Source: Aldehydirespirator sp965261105
Lineage (GTDB): Bacteria; Actinomycetota; Acidimicrobiia; Acidimicrobiales; Aldehydirespiratoraceae
Direction: 5' to 3'
Assembly (NCBI GenBank): GCA_965261105.1
Contig: CBDHCM010000006.1
Location: forward strand, 3,720,001 to 3,784,000
DNA: 64,000 bases
The notes under the pieces: model-generated
Database searches by the model: none
What the model saw: only the letters and a program-made list of their open reading frames with translations
Told to the model about the DNA's origin: nothing
Position numbers and translations under genes: made by a program
Part shown: positions 25,537 to 33,676 of the stretch, one piece after another
How the letters are laid out: every line of letters starts with the position of its first letter
How positions within the stretch are numbered: the first letter of the stretch is position 1

Positions 25537-27186
25537 CTACGCTTCAAATCTCGATGTATTGTGAATGTTGCGATCTCTAATTTTCGAATCATCTTCTTTA
25601 GTGGCGACCGAATCTCGTACGAGTTGTTCAAACATTCTGGAGATTGCCGTATTCGTAGAAGATTCACGTTCCTCCACTCCAGCTTGGCTCCATCCTGAGG
25701 CTTTCGGAGAAGCACTCCGTCGGTCAAAGGTGACTAATTCATCACCTTCTCGTCGCTCGCCTGCCACAAAGGCGTGCTCATACCATCGTGGCGCGATCCC
25801 CAAGAACTGCCGAAACGGAATCTTCTCTTCTCCCGAACCTCCAGATGTTTCGACACGTGGGCATACATCGATGAGTTCTCGGAATATGCTACTTACAAGG
25901 CTCTTTGGATATGGTGCTACATAGTGAACCTCAGCTATCCCGGAACCAATAATAATCTTTGCACACTCGTGACAAGGGAAGGTTGTGGTATACAAGACTG
26001 CATCCTGCGTCATGACGCCTGAACGCGCGGCATTGATGATCGATGCTTGCTCCGCATGGAGACATCTGGCGAATTCAATCAAGTCCGTCACACGGGCGTC
26101 CTTCAGGACCGAGGATCCTGACCCATCAGACTCGAATGCAAGATCTGCTAGTTCTTGACCCGTCTTGTCCTTGAGTTTCTCCGAGAGCCAACCGGATCGT
26201 GACAGTCGCTCGAAGAAGTCCTGCACAACCCACTTGATATGAAATTTATTGGGATCGCGACCGATCTTGAAGTCACGATAATCTGGCGAGTCAGAAGTCC
26301 AGTACTGGCCGCCACCAGGCTTGGGAACTTCATTCGTCCCAGCAACTACGGGTGTTCCGCTAATCGGTATCAGCGCCGCACCGACTTGTCGTCCTGTAGC
26401 CGCTGAACGAAGAGCGGCTACTTCAGCAAATCTCATACCTTCTTCATGATGTGTCGGCGTCAGGAACGGCGCGCCAAACACAGAATCAAGGAAGCGATCA
26501 ATAGACAAACTCACGTCGATTCCTCTAGTACCCGGAACAAAAATGTCAGCCAACGCAAAGGTATCGCGTACATTTTGCCCATAATCCCGATTCTGTGGGT
26601 CGGACTGATCTCTCAGAATCAGTCGCTCTGCCTCTGCTGATGCGTCAGACAGTAACAATGTCTCTGCTAGCACATTACGACGCTCATCAACGTTGCACGC
26701 GACCCCAACGAGGAAGAATGCGTTTCCATAGACTTGGCGTAGTAGCTTCACTTCATCTGGATGCTTAAGGCTTCTAAGCATGTAAGCGGTTGGGTTATCG
26801 TCTGACTCGGAGTCCTTTTGCCTGATGATCTCTCGGATCGCTAATCCAGCCACAGCGGAACCGTTACGAGTATCAGATCTGAGTTGATCGCCGGCATTCA
26901 TCCGCTCTTCGTAGTACTCAGGAGATCTGCGATCCGGTAAGCCACCCCACGGTCGATACTCAAGTCGATCCATCAACATAGCCAGATGAATCTTGGAGGT
27001 TGCGTAGTCGAATCGTTGCAGTGACTCCTCAAAGTGGCGAAAAATGAGATCCCACGGTGTTCCAATCGCCCCAACGAAACCGAATACCAGCGGGTGCCTC
27101 TGGGGCTGTTGCGCGATCAACCGGTTGAGGGCGTCACGCGGGGCATCGCTCGCCTGGCTCTTCTCAGGTTGGCGTTCTTGATTCAT
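25537..27186 (-). CDS. Antiphage dCTP deaminase, AvcD-like
   Basis: 549-aa two-domain protein. The N-terminal P-loop-like domain begins PLVFGFVGAIGTPWDLIFRH, a non-canonical Walker region seen in AvcD/DCD defence deaminases. The C-terminal domain is a zinc deoxycytidylate-deaminase fold with HAEQ (377-380; His ligand and catalytic Glu) and PCHEC (404-408; Cys ligands 405 and 408). Known members deaminate dCTP/dCMP during infection and starve phage of dC nucleotides. The start is ATG 27186 with AAAGGG upstream. GC is clearly lower than in its neighbours, with many A/T-ending codons, so it was probably acquired. The regulatory AvcI-type RNA is not identifiable by eye. Confidence 0.88.
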   Translation of the reverse strand: MNQERQPEKSQASDAPRDALNRLIAQQPQRHPLVFGFVGAIGTPWDLIFRHFEESLQRFDYATSKIHLAMLMDRLEYRPWGGLPDRRSPEYYEERMNAGDQLRSDTRNGSAVAGLAIREIIRQKDSESDDNPTAYMLRSLKHPDEVKLLRQVYGNAFFLVGVACNVDERRNVLAETLLLSDASAEAERLILRDQSDPQNRDYGQNVRDTFALADIFVPGTRGIDVSLSIDRFLDSVFGAPFLTPTHHEEGMRFAEVAALRSAATGRQVGAALIPISGTPVVAGTNEVPKPGGGQYWTSDSPDYRDFKIGRDPNKFHIKWVVQDFFERLSRSGWLSEKLKDKTGQELADLAFESDGSGSSVLKDARVTDLIEFARCLHAEQASIINAARSGVMTQDAVLYTTTFPCHECAKIIIGSGIAEVHYVAPYPKSLVSSIFRELIDVCPRVETSGGSGEEKIPFRQFLGIAPRWYEHAFVAGERREGDELVTFDRRSASPKASGWSQAGVEERESSTNTAISRMFEQLVRDSVATKEDDSKIRDRNIHNTSRFEA

Positions 27187-27548
27187 TTCATCCCTTTCAG
27201 ATGAATTTAGTTTGCCTAGCGTAGTGTAGCCACTGTACTCCTGTCGAAGATCCCGATCGTGGATAGCCCGGACTGCGGTCGGCACCCTAGTCACAAAGAA
27301 CTGTGGACTGCTTGCGCTCAAACTCGACCGATCCGTCACCGATGCATCGAACAGTTGTTCGGACACTATGTGGGGGGTGCGACATAGGCCACTGCAGTCT
27401 CGCGCTGCACACACGGATCGTCCTCAATCTCCCCTAACCTCGCGCGGCGCGCACAGGTCGGCGCATCCTGCTGGAAGCGTTGTGGCGACTCCTTGATTCC
27501 GTCCTCAACTCCTGGCCTCAAGAACCCGAATGGGGTTAACTGACCAAT
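27187..27548. other. 362-bp intergenic region upstream of the deaminase; possible site of a regulatory RNA
   Basis: No convincing coding region on either strand. Nearest the deaminase it is AT-rich, and the minus strand has GGCTACACTACG with TACACT as a possible -10 box. Nearest fdhD is a short hairpin, AACCCgaatGGGGTT at 27,525-27,539, that could end fdhD transcription. AvcD systems carry an inhibitory RNA (AvcI) beside avcD, so this gap is the obvious place to look. Confidence 0.4.
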
Positions 27549-28346
27549 TCAGCCGTCGATGTACACGGTCATGGCGCCGTTGCGGGCGAAGCCGGCCAAC
27601 TGCATCCCGGCCGCCTCGGCGGTGGCCGCGGCCAGCGCGGTGGGGGCGCTCACCGCCACCAGCGCCCGGAAACCGCCGGCCCAGGCCTTGTGGACCAGCT
27701 CGAAGCTGGCCCGGCCGCTCACCACCAGGCCGAGCCCGGTGGCGGGCAGCTCACCGTCGAGGAAGAGCCGTCCGATGATCTTGTCCACCGCGTTGTGGCG
27801 GCCCACGTCCTCGCGCACCGTCGCCACCGAGCCGTCGGATGCCACAACACCGGCGGCGTGGACCGCCCCGGTGATCTCGAACAGCTCCTGTCCGGGCCGC
27901 AGCCTCTCGGGCGCGGCGGCGAGTGTGCCCCACGGCACCGCGTCGCCGGTGACCGGGGCGACCTTGGAGACGAGCTCGTCGATCTCGCTCGTGCCGCAGA
28001 AGCCACACGACGAGGTTGTGGTGGTCAGCCGGGGCCGGGGAGGCGGAGCCTTGCCGCCGGTGGACACCGACACCACGTTGAAGTCCGTGGCCGCGGCGGA
28101 GCCCTTTGCGCAGTATTTGACCTGGGTCACCCGGTGGCCGTCGAGGAGTCCCTCGGCGTAGCAGAAGCCGACGGCCAGCTCGAAGTCGTTGCCCGGCGTG
28201 CGCATGGTGGTGGCCACCCGCACGTCGTCCAGTTCGATGGCCATCGGCTCCTCGGAGGCGAGGCGGTCCGCCCGCCGGTCGCCCGCCGCTTCGTCGCCGG
28301 TCCAGGGCCGCACCAGCCGCTGCTGGCTCCTCGACTTGGTGGCCAT
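27549..28346 (-). CDS. fdhD: Formate dehydrogenase accessory sulfurtransferase FdhD
   Basis: 265-aa FdhD, which passes sulfur from IscS to the molybdenum cofactor of formate dehydrogenase. The Cys pair SSCGFCGT carries the sulfur. Other family stretches are TPGNDFELAVGFCYAEGLL, the conserved ATVREDVGRHNAVDKIIG, and LVVSGRASFELVHKAW. Length and motif order are standard. No formate dehydrogenase subunit is in the window. Monocistronic on the minus strand. Confidence 0.94.
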   Translation of the reverse strand: MATKSRSQQRLVRPWTGDEAAGDRRADRLASEEPMAIELDDVRVATTMRTPGNDFELAVGFCYAEGLLDGHRVTQVKYCAKGSAAATDFNVVSVSTGGKAPPPRPRLTTTTSSCGFCGTSEIDELVSKVAPVTGDAVPWGTLAAAPERLRPGQELFEITGAVHAAGVVASDGSVATVREDVGRHNAVDKIIGRLFLDGELPATGLGLVVSGRASFELVHKAWAGGFRALVAVSAPTALAAATAEAAGMQLAGFARNGAMTVYIDG

Positions 28347-28418
28347 GGCTCCAGGCTACGTCGCCCGCGTCGACCGGCCTTGGCGCAACGCACACCGACC
28401 CGGGCTGCGGCCGGCGAA

Positions 28419-28461
28419 CTTCAAGCAGTTGGCCACATCCAGGGTGGTCAACTTCTTTAAG
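28419..28461. repeat. Imperfect hairpin element, copy 2
   Basis: Arms CTTCAAGCAGTTGGCCAC and GTGGTCAACTTCTTTAAG with a 7-nt loop. The same design as the element at 16,028-16,070, including stem length and loop length. It overlaps the end of the nitrobindin-like gene and supplies its TAA stop. Confidence 0.6.
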
Positions 28462-28945
28462 ATCGATTCCTCGACATCTCGGCTCGCACGTGATGGATCA
28501 GGTCGGCCTCGCCTACCGCGGCCATCCACAGTTCCGACACCAGCGTCGAGCCGGCCAGGCTCAGGCGGCGCCGGACAGCGGTGACGGACTTGGCCGACGG
28601 GGTGAGGCCGACCCGGGCCGACTCCAACTCGACCACCAGGCCGTCGGAGGTCGAAGTCACGGAGCCGACGTCCACCTCCACGATCCCCGACGGCTGGGCC
28701 ACGGCCAGCTCGACCACGTCGTCGGGCAGCGCCCTCAGGTACCCGGCCTCGGCGTGCAGCGGCGCGCCCGTCGAGAGATCCCGGCTGCGCTGCACCATGG
28801 ACAGGAACGGCTTGCCCACATGGCCGAAGACCAGCTCCTCGGTGTAGGCGAAGTCGTCGATGGTGGGGTATCTGCCCTCGCCGGAGCCGCGCCAGGTCCC
28901 GAGCAGGAGCGCGAGCGGCAGGCACAGCGGGTGCAGCTCGACCAT
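28457..28945 (-). CDS. Nitrobindin-like heme-binding beta-barrel protein
   Basis: 162-aa protein of the nitrobindin/THAP4 (DUF1794, FABP-like) family. It has the signature LLGTWRGSGEGRYPTIDDF near the N-terminus and a C-terminal LIHHVRAEMSR that carries the conserved proximal-ligand His. Such ten-stranded barrels bind ferric heme and react with NO or peroxynitrite. Position 28945 gives the expected N-terminus MVELHPLCLPLALLLG. The last codons come from a hairpin repeat. Expression context is unclear; groEL lies upstream with a terminator between. Confidence 0.85.
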   Translation of the reverse strand: MVELHPLCLPLALLLGTWRGSGEGRYPTIDDFAYTEELVFGHVGKPFLSMVQRSRDLSTGAPLHAEAGYLRALPDDVVELAVAQPSGIVEVDVGSVTSTSDGLVVELESARVGLTPSAKSVTAVRRRLSLAGSTLVSELWMAAVGEADLIHHVRAEMSRNRS

Positions 28946-29005
28946 GCCTGGACGCTACCCCAGCGGACTCTCGCCGGCGCGAGCCGCGGCCGATCCCCGG
29001 GCGCG

Positions 29006-29042
29006 CAACAGCCCGGCGCCAAGATGGTCAGCCGGGCTGTTG
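29006..29042 (-). terminator. Stem-loop terminator after groEL
   Basis: A perfect 12-bp stem CAACAGCCCGGC / GCCGGGCTGTTG with a 13-nt loop lies 27 bp after the groEL stop. No clear U-run follows on the minus strand, which is common in high-GC actinobacteria. Confidence 0.75.
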
Positions 29043-29068
29043 TTGGGGGGAACTAGGGAGCCCTGGGA

Positions 29069-30685
29069 CTAGAAGTCCATGTCGGGCATTCCGCCGCCTG
29101 CGTCGTCCGGAGCCTCGGCGATGACGGCCTCGGTGGTGAGGAACAGACCGGCGATCGATCCGGCGTTCTGCAGGGCCGAGCGGGTGACCTTGGCCGCGTC
29201 GATGATCCCGGCCGCGATCAGGTCCTCGTACTCGCCGGTGGCGGCGTTGAGACCGTGGGGGCCGCTCAGGTTGCGGACCCGCTCGACGACCACGCCGCCC
29301 TCGAGGCCGGCGTTGACCGCGATCTGGCTCAGCGGCGCTACCAGCGCCTTGGCCACGATGCGGGCACCGGTCTTCTCGTCGGCGTTGGTGAGGCCCTCCG
29401 CGGCGGCATTCACCGCGTCTACGGCCCGCAGCAGGGTCACGCCGCCGCCGGCCACGACGCCCTCTTCGATGGCGGCCTTGGTGGTGCTCACTGCGTCCTC
29501 GATGCGGTGCTTCTTCTCCTTGAGCTCAACCTCGGTGGCGGCACCCACCTTCAGCACGGCCACGCCGCCGGACAGCTTGGCCAGGCGCTCCTGGAGCTTC
29601 TCGCGGTCGTAGTCGGAGTCGGTGTTCTCGATCTCGGCCTTGATCTGGTTGACGCGGCCGGCCACGTCGGCGGAGTCGCCGGCGCCCTCGACGACGGTGG
29701 TCTCGTCCTTGGCGACGATCACCTTGCGGGCCTGGCCCAGCATGTCGACGCCGACGCTGTCGAGTTTGAGCCCGACCTCCTCGCTGATGACCTGGCCGCC
29801 GGTGAGGATGGCCATGTCCTGCAGCATCGCCTTGCGGCGGTCGCCGAAGCCGGGGGCCTTCACGGCGACGGAGGTGAACGTGCCGCGGATCTTGTTGACC
29901 ACCAGGGTGGCCAGGGCCTCGCCCTCCACGTCCTCGGCGATGATCAGCAGCGGCTTGCCTCCCTGCATGACCTTCTCGAGCACGGGCACGAGGTCGCGCA
30001 CGTTGGAGATCTTCGAGCTGACCAGCAGGAGGTACGGGTTGTCGAGGACCGCCTCCATGCGCTCGGGATCGGTGACGAAGTACGGGGAGATGTAGCCCTT
30101 GTCGAAGCGCATTCCCTCGACGGTCTCCATCTCCAGGCCGAAGGTCTGGCCCTCCTCCACGGTGATCACGCCGTCCTTGCCGACCTTGTCGATCGCCTCG
30201 GAGATGGTGGCGCCGATCTCGGGGTCGGCGGCGGAGATGGCGGCCACGTTGGCGATCTGCGCCTTGTCGGAGGAAACGTCTTGGCTGTTGGCACGGATCG
30301 ACTCCACGGCCGCGTCGACGGCGGCCTCGATGCCCCGCTTGAGCGACATCGGGTTGGCGCCGGCGGCCACGTTGCGCAGGCCCTCGCGCACCATCGCCCA
30401 CGCCAGCACCGTGGCGGTGGTGGTGCCGTCTCCGGCGACGTCGTCGGTCTTCTTGGCGACCTCCTTGACCAACTCTGCGCCGATCTTCTCGAAGGGATCC
30501 TCCAGCTCGATCTCCTTGGCGATCGACACGCCGTCGTTGGTGATGGTGGGGGCACCCCACTTCTTGTCGAGCACCACGTTGCGGCCCTTGGGGCCCAGCG
30601 TGACCCGCACCGCATCGGCGAGCTGGTTCATGCCCCGCTCGAGAGCCCGGCGAGCCTTCTCGTCGAACTGGATCGTCTTGGCCAT
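29069..30685 (-). CDS. groEL: 60-kDa chaperonin GroEL
   Basis: 538-aa chaperonin subunit with KNVVLDKKWGAP-like opening (here RNVVLDKKWGAPTITNDG), the ATP-binding GDGTTTATVLAWAMVREG, and the C-terminal GGGMPDMDF tail. It folds substrate proteins as a tetradecamer with GroES. No groES lies upstream; the operator region begins at once, so this is a stand-alone copy, as is common for the second groEL in actinobacteria. Regulation by HrcA is indicated by the CIRCE element 54 bp upstream. A strong stem-loop follows the stop. Confidence 0.96.
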   Translation of the reverse strand: MAKTIQFDEKARRALERGMNQLADAVRVTLGPKGRNVVLDKKWGAPTITNDGVSIAKEIELEDPFEKIGAELVKEVAKKTDDVAGDGTTTATVLAWAMVREGLRNVAAGANPMSLKRGIEAAVDAAVESIRANSQDVSSDKAQIANVAAISAADPEIGATISEAIDKVGKDGVITVEEGQTFGLEMETVEGMRFDKGYISPYFVTDPERMEAVLDNPYLLLVSSKISNVRDLVPVLEKVMQGGKPLLIIAEDVEGEALATLVVNKIRGTFTSVAVKAPGFGDRRKAMLQDMAILTGGQVISEEVGLKLDSVGVDMLGQARKVIVAKDETTVVEGAGDSADVAGRVNQIKAEIENTDSDYDREKLQERLAKLSGGVAVLKVGAATEVELKEKKHRIEDAVSTTKAAIEEGVVAGGGVTLLRAVDAVNAAAEGLTNADEKTGARIVAKALVAPLSQIAVNAGLEGGVVVERVRNLSGPHGLNAATGEYEDLIAAGIIDAAKVTRSALQNAGSIAGLFLTTEAVIAEAPDDAGGGMPDMDF

Positions 30686-30738
30686 CTAAACCTCCGGAAC
30701 GGCCCTGGCACGGGCCGAGAGTCTCTTGGTTGCCTGGG

Positions 30739-30765
30739 TTGGCACTCGCGTGCCGTGAGTGCCAA
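30739..30765 (-). promoter_or_regulatory. CIRCE operator (HrcA-binding)
   Basis: The inverted repeat TTGGCACTC, nine bases, GAGTGCCAA lies in the groEL leader. It matches the CIRCE consensus (TTAGCACTC-N9-GAGTGCTAA) with one compensated G/C change per arm and exact spacing. It indicates heat-shock repression by HrcA. Confidence 0.92.
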
Positions 30766-30849
30766 TTCAACCGGGGAAGGCCCGCGATCACAACCCGCCG
30801 AAGCGCGAATGTGGCGGCCGGAGTGGGGCCGGATCGAATTGATGCGTTG

Positions 30850-31053
30850 CTAGGCGGGGCTGGCGGCACGCCAGCCGCGAGCGGCAACGATCAGACCGCC
30901 GACGACCACCAGGAAAGCGCTGGCGCCGGGGGAGAGCGCCGGGACAGCCAAACGGACGAAGGTGGCGACCCAAGCAACGCCGATCGCCGCGATGGCGCAT
31001 CCCGGCCCGAACACCACAAGGCCGAGGTAGCGCTGGGCGGCTTGGCCGCGCAC
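30850..31053 (-). CDS. Small two-helix membrane protein
   Basis: 67-aa protein, not recognised. It has two hydrophobic segments (LGLVVFGPGCAIAAIGVAWV and SAFLVVVGGLIVAARGW) joined by a short loop with Pro and Ser, and a basic N-terminus. The start is a GTG with only a weak Shine-Dalgarno (GGGATAG). It lies upstream of the groEL control region on the same strand but is separated by CIRCE. Coding status rests on the amphipathic pattern and the lack of a better frame. Confidence 0.5.
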   Translation of the reverse strand: MRGQAAQRYLGLVVFGPGCAIAAIGVAWVATFVRLAVPALSPGASAFLVVVGGLIVAARGWRAASPA

Positions 31054-31297
31054 CAGTCTATCCCGGCTGCAAGCTGCGGATCGCGGCCGTGACCGAGGGG
31101 GCCACCGCGCGTGCCGAGGCGTCGGTCGAGGATGCGACCGTGATGTCGGGAACGTTCACCTTCCGATGAGTCTCAGAATCGAGGCGGCGTTCACTGCCGG
31201 CTACTTGACGGAGTGCCCGGTCACGCCGGTCGCGGTCCGGGCCGCTCTCCGGTCCGCGAGAGCGCTCAGCGATGCGGCGGCCGGGAGAGGGGCTGCG

Positions 31298-31579
31298 TCA
31301 GCCGAGCCCGCCCGCGACCGCGGGCACGATGCTCACGGTGGCGCCGTCGTCGACGGTCGTGCCGAGCCCGTCGAGGAAGCGCACGTCGTCGTCGCTGACG
31401 AATACGTTGACGAACCGGCGGAGCTCGCCCGACTCGTCGAGGATCCGGTCCCGGAAGCCGGGATGCGAGGACTCCAGCGCGTCGAGCACGTCCGCGAGGG
31501 TGGCGCCGTCGACGGTCACCTCAGACGCACCGGCGGTGAGGACTCTCAGCGTGGTGGGCACTCTGACGGTGACAGCCAT
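31298..31579 (-). CDS. MoaD/ThiS-family sulfur carrier protein
   Basis: 93-aa beta-grasp protein. It starts MAVTVRVPTTLRVLTAG, has the family middle LADVLDALESSHPGFRDRIL, and ends VSIVPAVAGGLG. Sulfur carriers of the CysO/MoaD group end in Gly-Gly; here two residues (Leu-Gly) follow the GG, so either a protease trims the tail or the C-terminal Gly itself is used. AGGA sits 7 bp before the ATG. No partner E1-like or JAB protease gene is adjacent. It is a candidate carrier for cysteine or molybdopterin synthesis. Confidence 0.82.
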   Translation of the reverse strand: MAVTVRVPTTLRVLTAGASEVTVDGATLADVLDALESSHPGFRDRILDESGELRRFVNVFVSDDDVRFLDGLGTTVDDGATVSIVPAVAGGLG

Positions 31580-31652
31580 GTCGTTCCTAGCGGGCCTCGC
31601 GGATGGGCAGGCGGACCGGGACATGGTATAGGCCCGGCGATAGGATCGACCC

Positions 31653-31874
31653 GTGGGATCACCCATGGAAAAGGAGACGGGTGGAGTCGTGGCGAGGCTA
31701 GGCCGCCTGCCCTGGCCGGCCCAGGTCATTCTGGGAGCGCTGACAGTGGCGGGAGCGGTCACCATGGTGCAGTGGATCGTGACCATCTTCGCCTGGCTGA
31801 TCACCCTGCTGCTGATCCTGGTGGTGTTGGTGGGCCTGGCCTCCTTGGTCCTGACCGGGAGGCACCGCCGCTAG
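31653..31874 (+). CDS. Small membrane protein
   Basis: 73-aa protein, not recognised. An N-terminal basic stretch is followed by two hydrophobic segments, VILGALTVAGAVTMVQWIV and FAWLITLLLILVVLVGLASL, and a basic tail. GTG 31653 with AGGA upstream or ATG 31665 may be the start. Its last four bases overlap the stop of the convergent glycerate kinase gene. It is divergent from the MoaD-like gene. Confidence 0.6.
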   Translation: MGSPMEKETGGVVARLGRLPWPAQVILGALTVAGAVTMVQWIVTIFAWLITLLLILVVLVGLASLVLTGRHRR

Positions 31875-32875
31875 GCACCGCCGGTGAGGGCCTCCTCGAC
31901 TGCCTCACGCACGCATCCGCAGGTGTCGGAACGGGCCCGATCCGATCCGAAGCGGAGTGTCAGATCAACAATCTCCAGGCCCTCGGGCGGGGTCGCCCGC
32001 GGGTCCGCGCTGCCCACCACAGCCAACGCCGGGACGCCTGCCCCGGCGGCCAGCCGCGCCGCTCCCCCGACCACTTTGCCTTCCAGCGACGTGGCATCGA
32101 AGCGGCCCTCGCCGGTTACCACGAGGTCGCAGCGCCCGATCCTGTCGTACAGGTCAATCTCCTCGGCGACGACGTCGAAACCGTTGACGAGGATGGCGCC
32201 CCGTGCGGCGAGACCGCCGGCGAGGCCGCCGGCCGCGCCGGCGCCCGGCATCGCGGTGACGTCGGCTGCGAAGTCGCTCTCATAGATCTGCGCAAGCGCC
32301 CTGAGGCGCCTAGTCAACAGCTCGACTTGAACGGGCGAGGCCCCCTTCTGCGGGCCGTAGACGGCGGCCGCATCCACGAAGGCGGTGCGGACGTCGCAGG
32401 CGACGATCATCTCGACTCCCGACATGCGTGCCTGCGACGGCAGGGCCCGCACCGCTCCGAGGCCGCCGTCGGTGGTGGCCGAGCCGCCCACCGCCACCAG
32501 CACCCGGCGGGCGCCGGCCGCGACCGCCTCGGCGATCAGCTCTCCGGTGCCGGCGGTGGTGGCGTTGACGGGATCGTTGCGGGATGCGCCGCCCGCCAGG
32601 GCCAGGCCCGAGGCGAGCGCCATCTCGACGACGGCGCCGCCCCGGCTGAGCCGCCACGGCGCGGTCACCGGCTCGCCCAGCGGCCCGGTCACGACCGATG
32701 TCCGGTTGGGTCCGCCCAGCGCGTCGAGCGTCCCCTCTCCCCCGTCGGCCATCGGCGCGGTGTCGCAGGACGCCGAGGCGGCCGCAGCAGCCTCGGCTAC
32801 CGCGGCGGCAACCTCGACAGCCGAGGCGGTCCCTCGGAACTTGTCGGGCGCGGCCAGCACGTGCACGCCTGACAT
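31871..32875 (-). CDS. Glycerate kinase (GlxK/GarK type)
   Basis: 334-aa glycerate 2-kinase. Family stretches are LAAPDKFRGTASAVEVA at the start, TAPMADGGEGTLDAL, VALATAA-like VAVGGSATTDGGLGAVRAL, YGPQKGAS, and LVVTGEGRFDATSLEGKVVG. It phosphorylates D-glycerate to 2-phosphoglycerate in glyoxylate or photorespiratory salvage. ATG 32875 places the conserved MSGVHVLAAPDKF terminus at the start; an in-frame ATG 20 codons upstream is rejected because the extension is Arg-rich. Length is slightly short but normal for actinobacteria. Confidence 0.92.
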   Translation of the reverse strand: MSGVHVLAAPDKFRGTASAVEVAAAVAEAAAAASASCDTAPMADGGEGTLDALGGPNRTSVVTGPLGEPVTAPWRLSRGGAVVEMALASGLALAGGASRNDPVNATTAGTGELIAEAVAAGARRVLVAVGGSATTDGGLGAVRALPSQARMSGVEMIVACDVRTAFVDAAAVYGPQKGASPVQVELLTRRLRALAQIYESDFAADVTAMPGAGAAGGLAGGLAARGAILVNGFDVVAEEIDLYDRIGRCDLVVTGEGRFDATSLEGKVVGGAARLAAGAGVPALAVVGSADPRATPPEGLEIVDLTLRFGSDRARSDTCGCVREAVEEALTGGA

Positions 32876-32995
32876 TCTCGCGTCATACCGCGGCCGGCGG
32901 AGTTCCCGCCACCGGCCGCTGGACCCGACCCTCACTCGAGCGGCGGCCGGCGCCTCTGGCAGATCCTTGGTTGGGGCGAGGTCGTGCGATCGCGC

Positions 32996-33616
32996 TCAGC
33001 CGGCGACCGGATCGGGATCGAGGATCACGTTGTCGGTGCCGACGACCACGAAGATGTTGAAGCTCTCGAGGTCCAGGGGCGTCTCCGGGTTCCTGATGAG
33101 CGTCATGATGGTGCTCGGCGCGGGCGTGAGAACGTCCGCGGGAGCCCCCAGAGCGGAGGCGACGGCCTTGGCATCGTCCCCGTAGCCCGGCCTGTAGTAG
33201 ATGACCGACTCGCTGACCCGGTCCTGCTCGGTGTTCTTGGCCGCGGTGACGTACCCGCCGGCGTTGAGCACGCCCGTCGTCCGGCTGGCTCGGCCCCTCT
33301 CGCCGGTGCCGTTGGCCACGGCCACCTTGACCTGTCCCGGCAGGTGGGTGACAATCGGGGGAACGGTCGTGGTCGTGGTCGTTGTCGTCGAGGTTGACTG
33401 CTCCTCGGTCGAGGGCCCGTCGCCGTTGGCGCCCTCGACGCCGGGATCGGAGGCCTCTTGCTCGGGGTCGTCGCCGTTGCTCGAGGCGCTGGTGTCGTCG
33501 GCTCCGTCGAAGCCGCGAGCCAGTAGCAACGCTCCCAGCGCAACCGCGACGATCACCAGCACGATCGCCCGTCCCGCCGAGCCTCCTCCAGAAGAGTGAG
33601 CATGGGAGGCTGTCAT
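32996..33616 (-). CDS. Membrane-anchored LytR_C domain protein
   Basis: 206-aa protein. A single N-terminal membrane segment (RAIVLVIVAVALGALLLARG) is followed by an acidic, Thr-rich extracellular linker (poly-Thr around residue 80). A C-terminal LytR_C domain contains VKVAVANGTGERGRASRTTG and VLNAGGYVTAAKN. The domain occurs at the C-terminus of LCP-type cell-wall ligases and as stand-alone actinobacterial proteins of unknown role. ATG 33616 is chosen; GTG 33625 is possible. Confidence 0.82.
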   Translation of the reverse strand: MTASHAHSSGGGSAGRAIVLVIVAVALGALLLARGFDGADDTSASSNGDDPEQEASDPGVEGANGDGPSTEEQSTSTTTTTTTTVPPIVTHLPGQVKVAVANGTGERGRASRTTGVLNAGGYVTAAKNTEQDRVSESVIYYRPGYGDDAKAVASALGAPADVLTPAPSTIMTLIRNPETPLDLESFNIFVVVGTDNVILDPDPVAG

Positions 33617-33676
33617 AGCCCGCACCCTAGCGGCTGTCGCCCGGCGCGTCTCGCGCTCTGCCGGCCCCTCCTGAAC

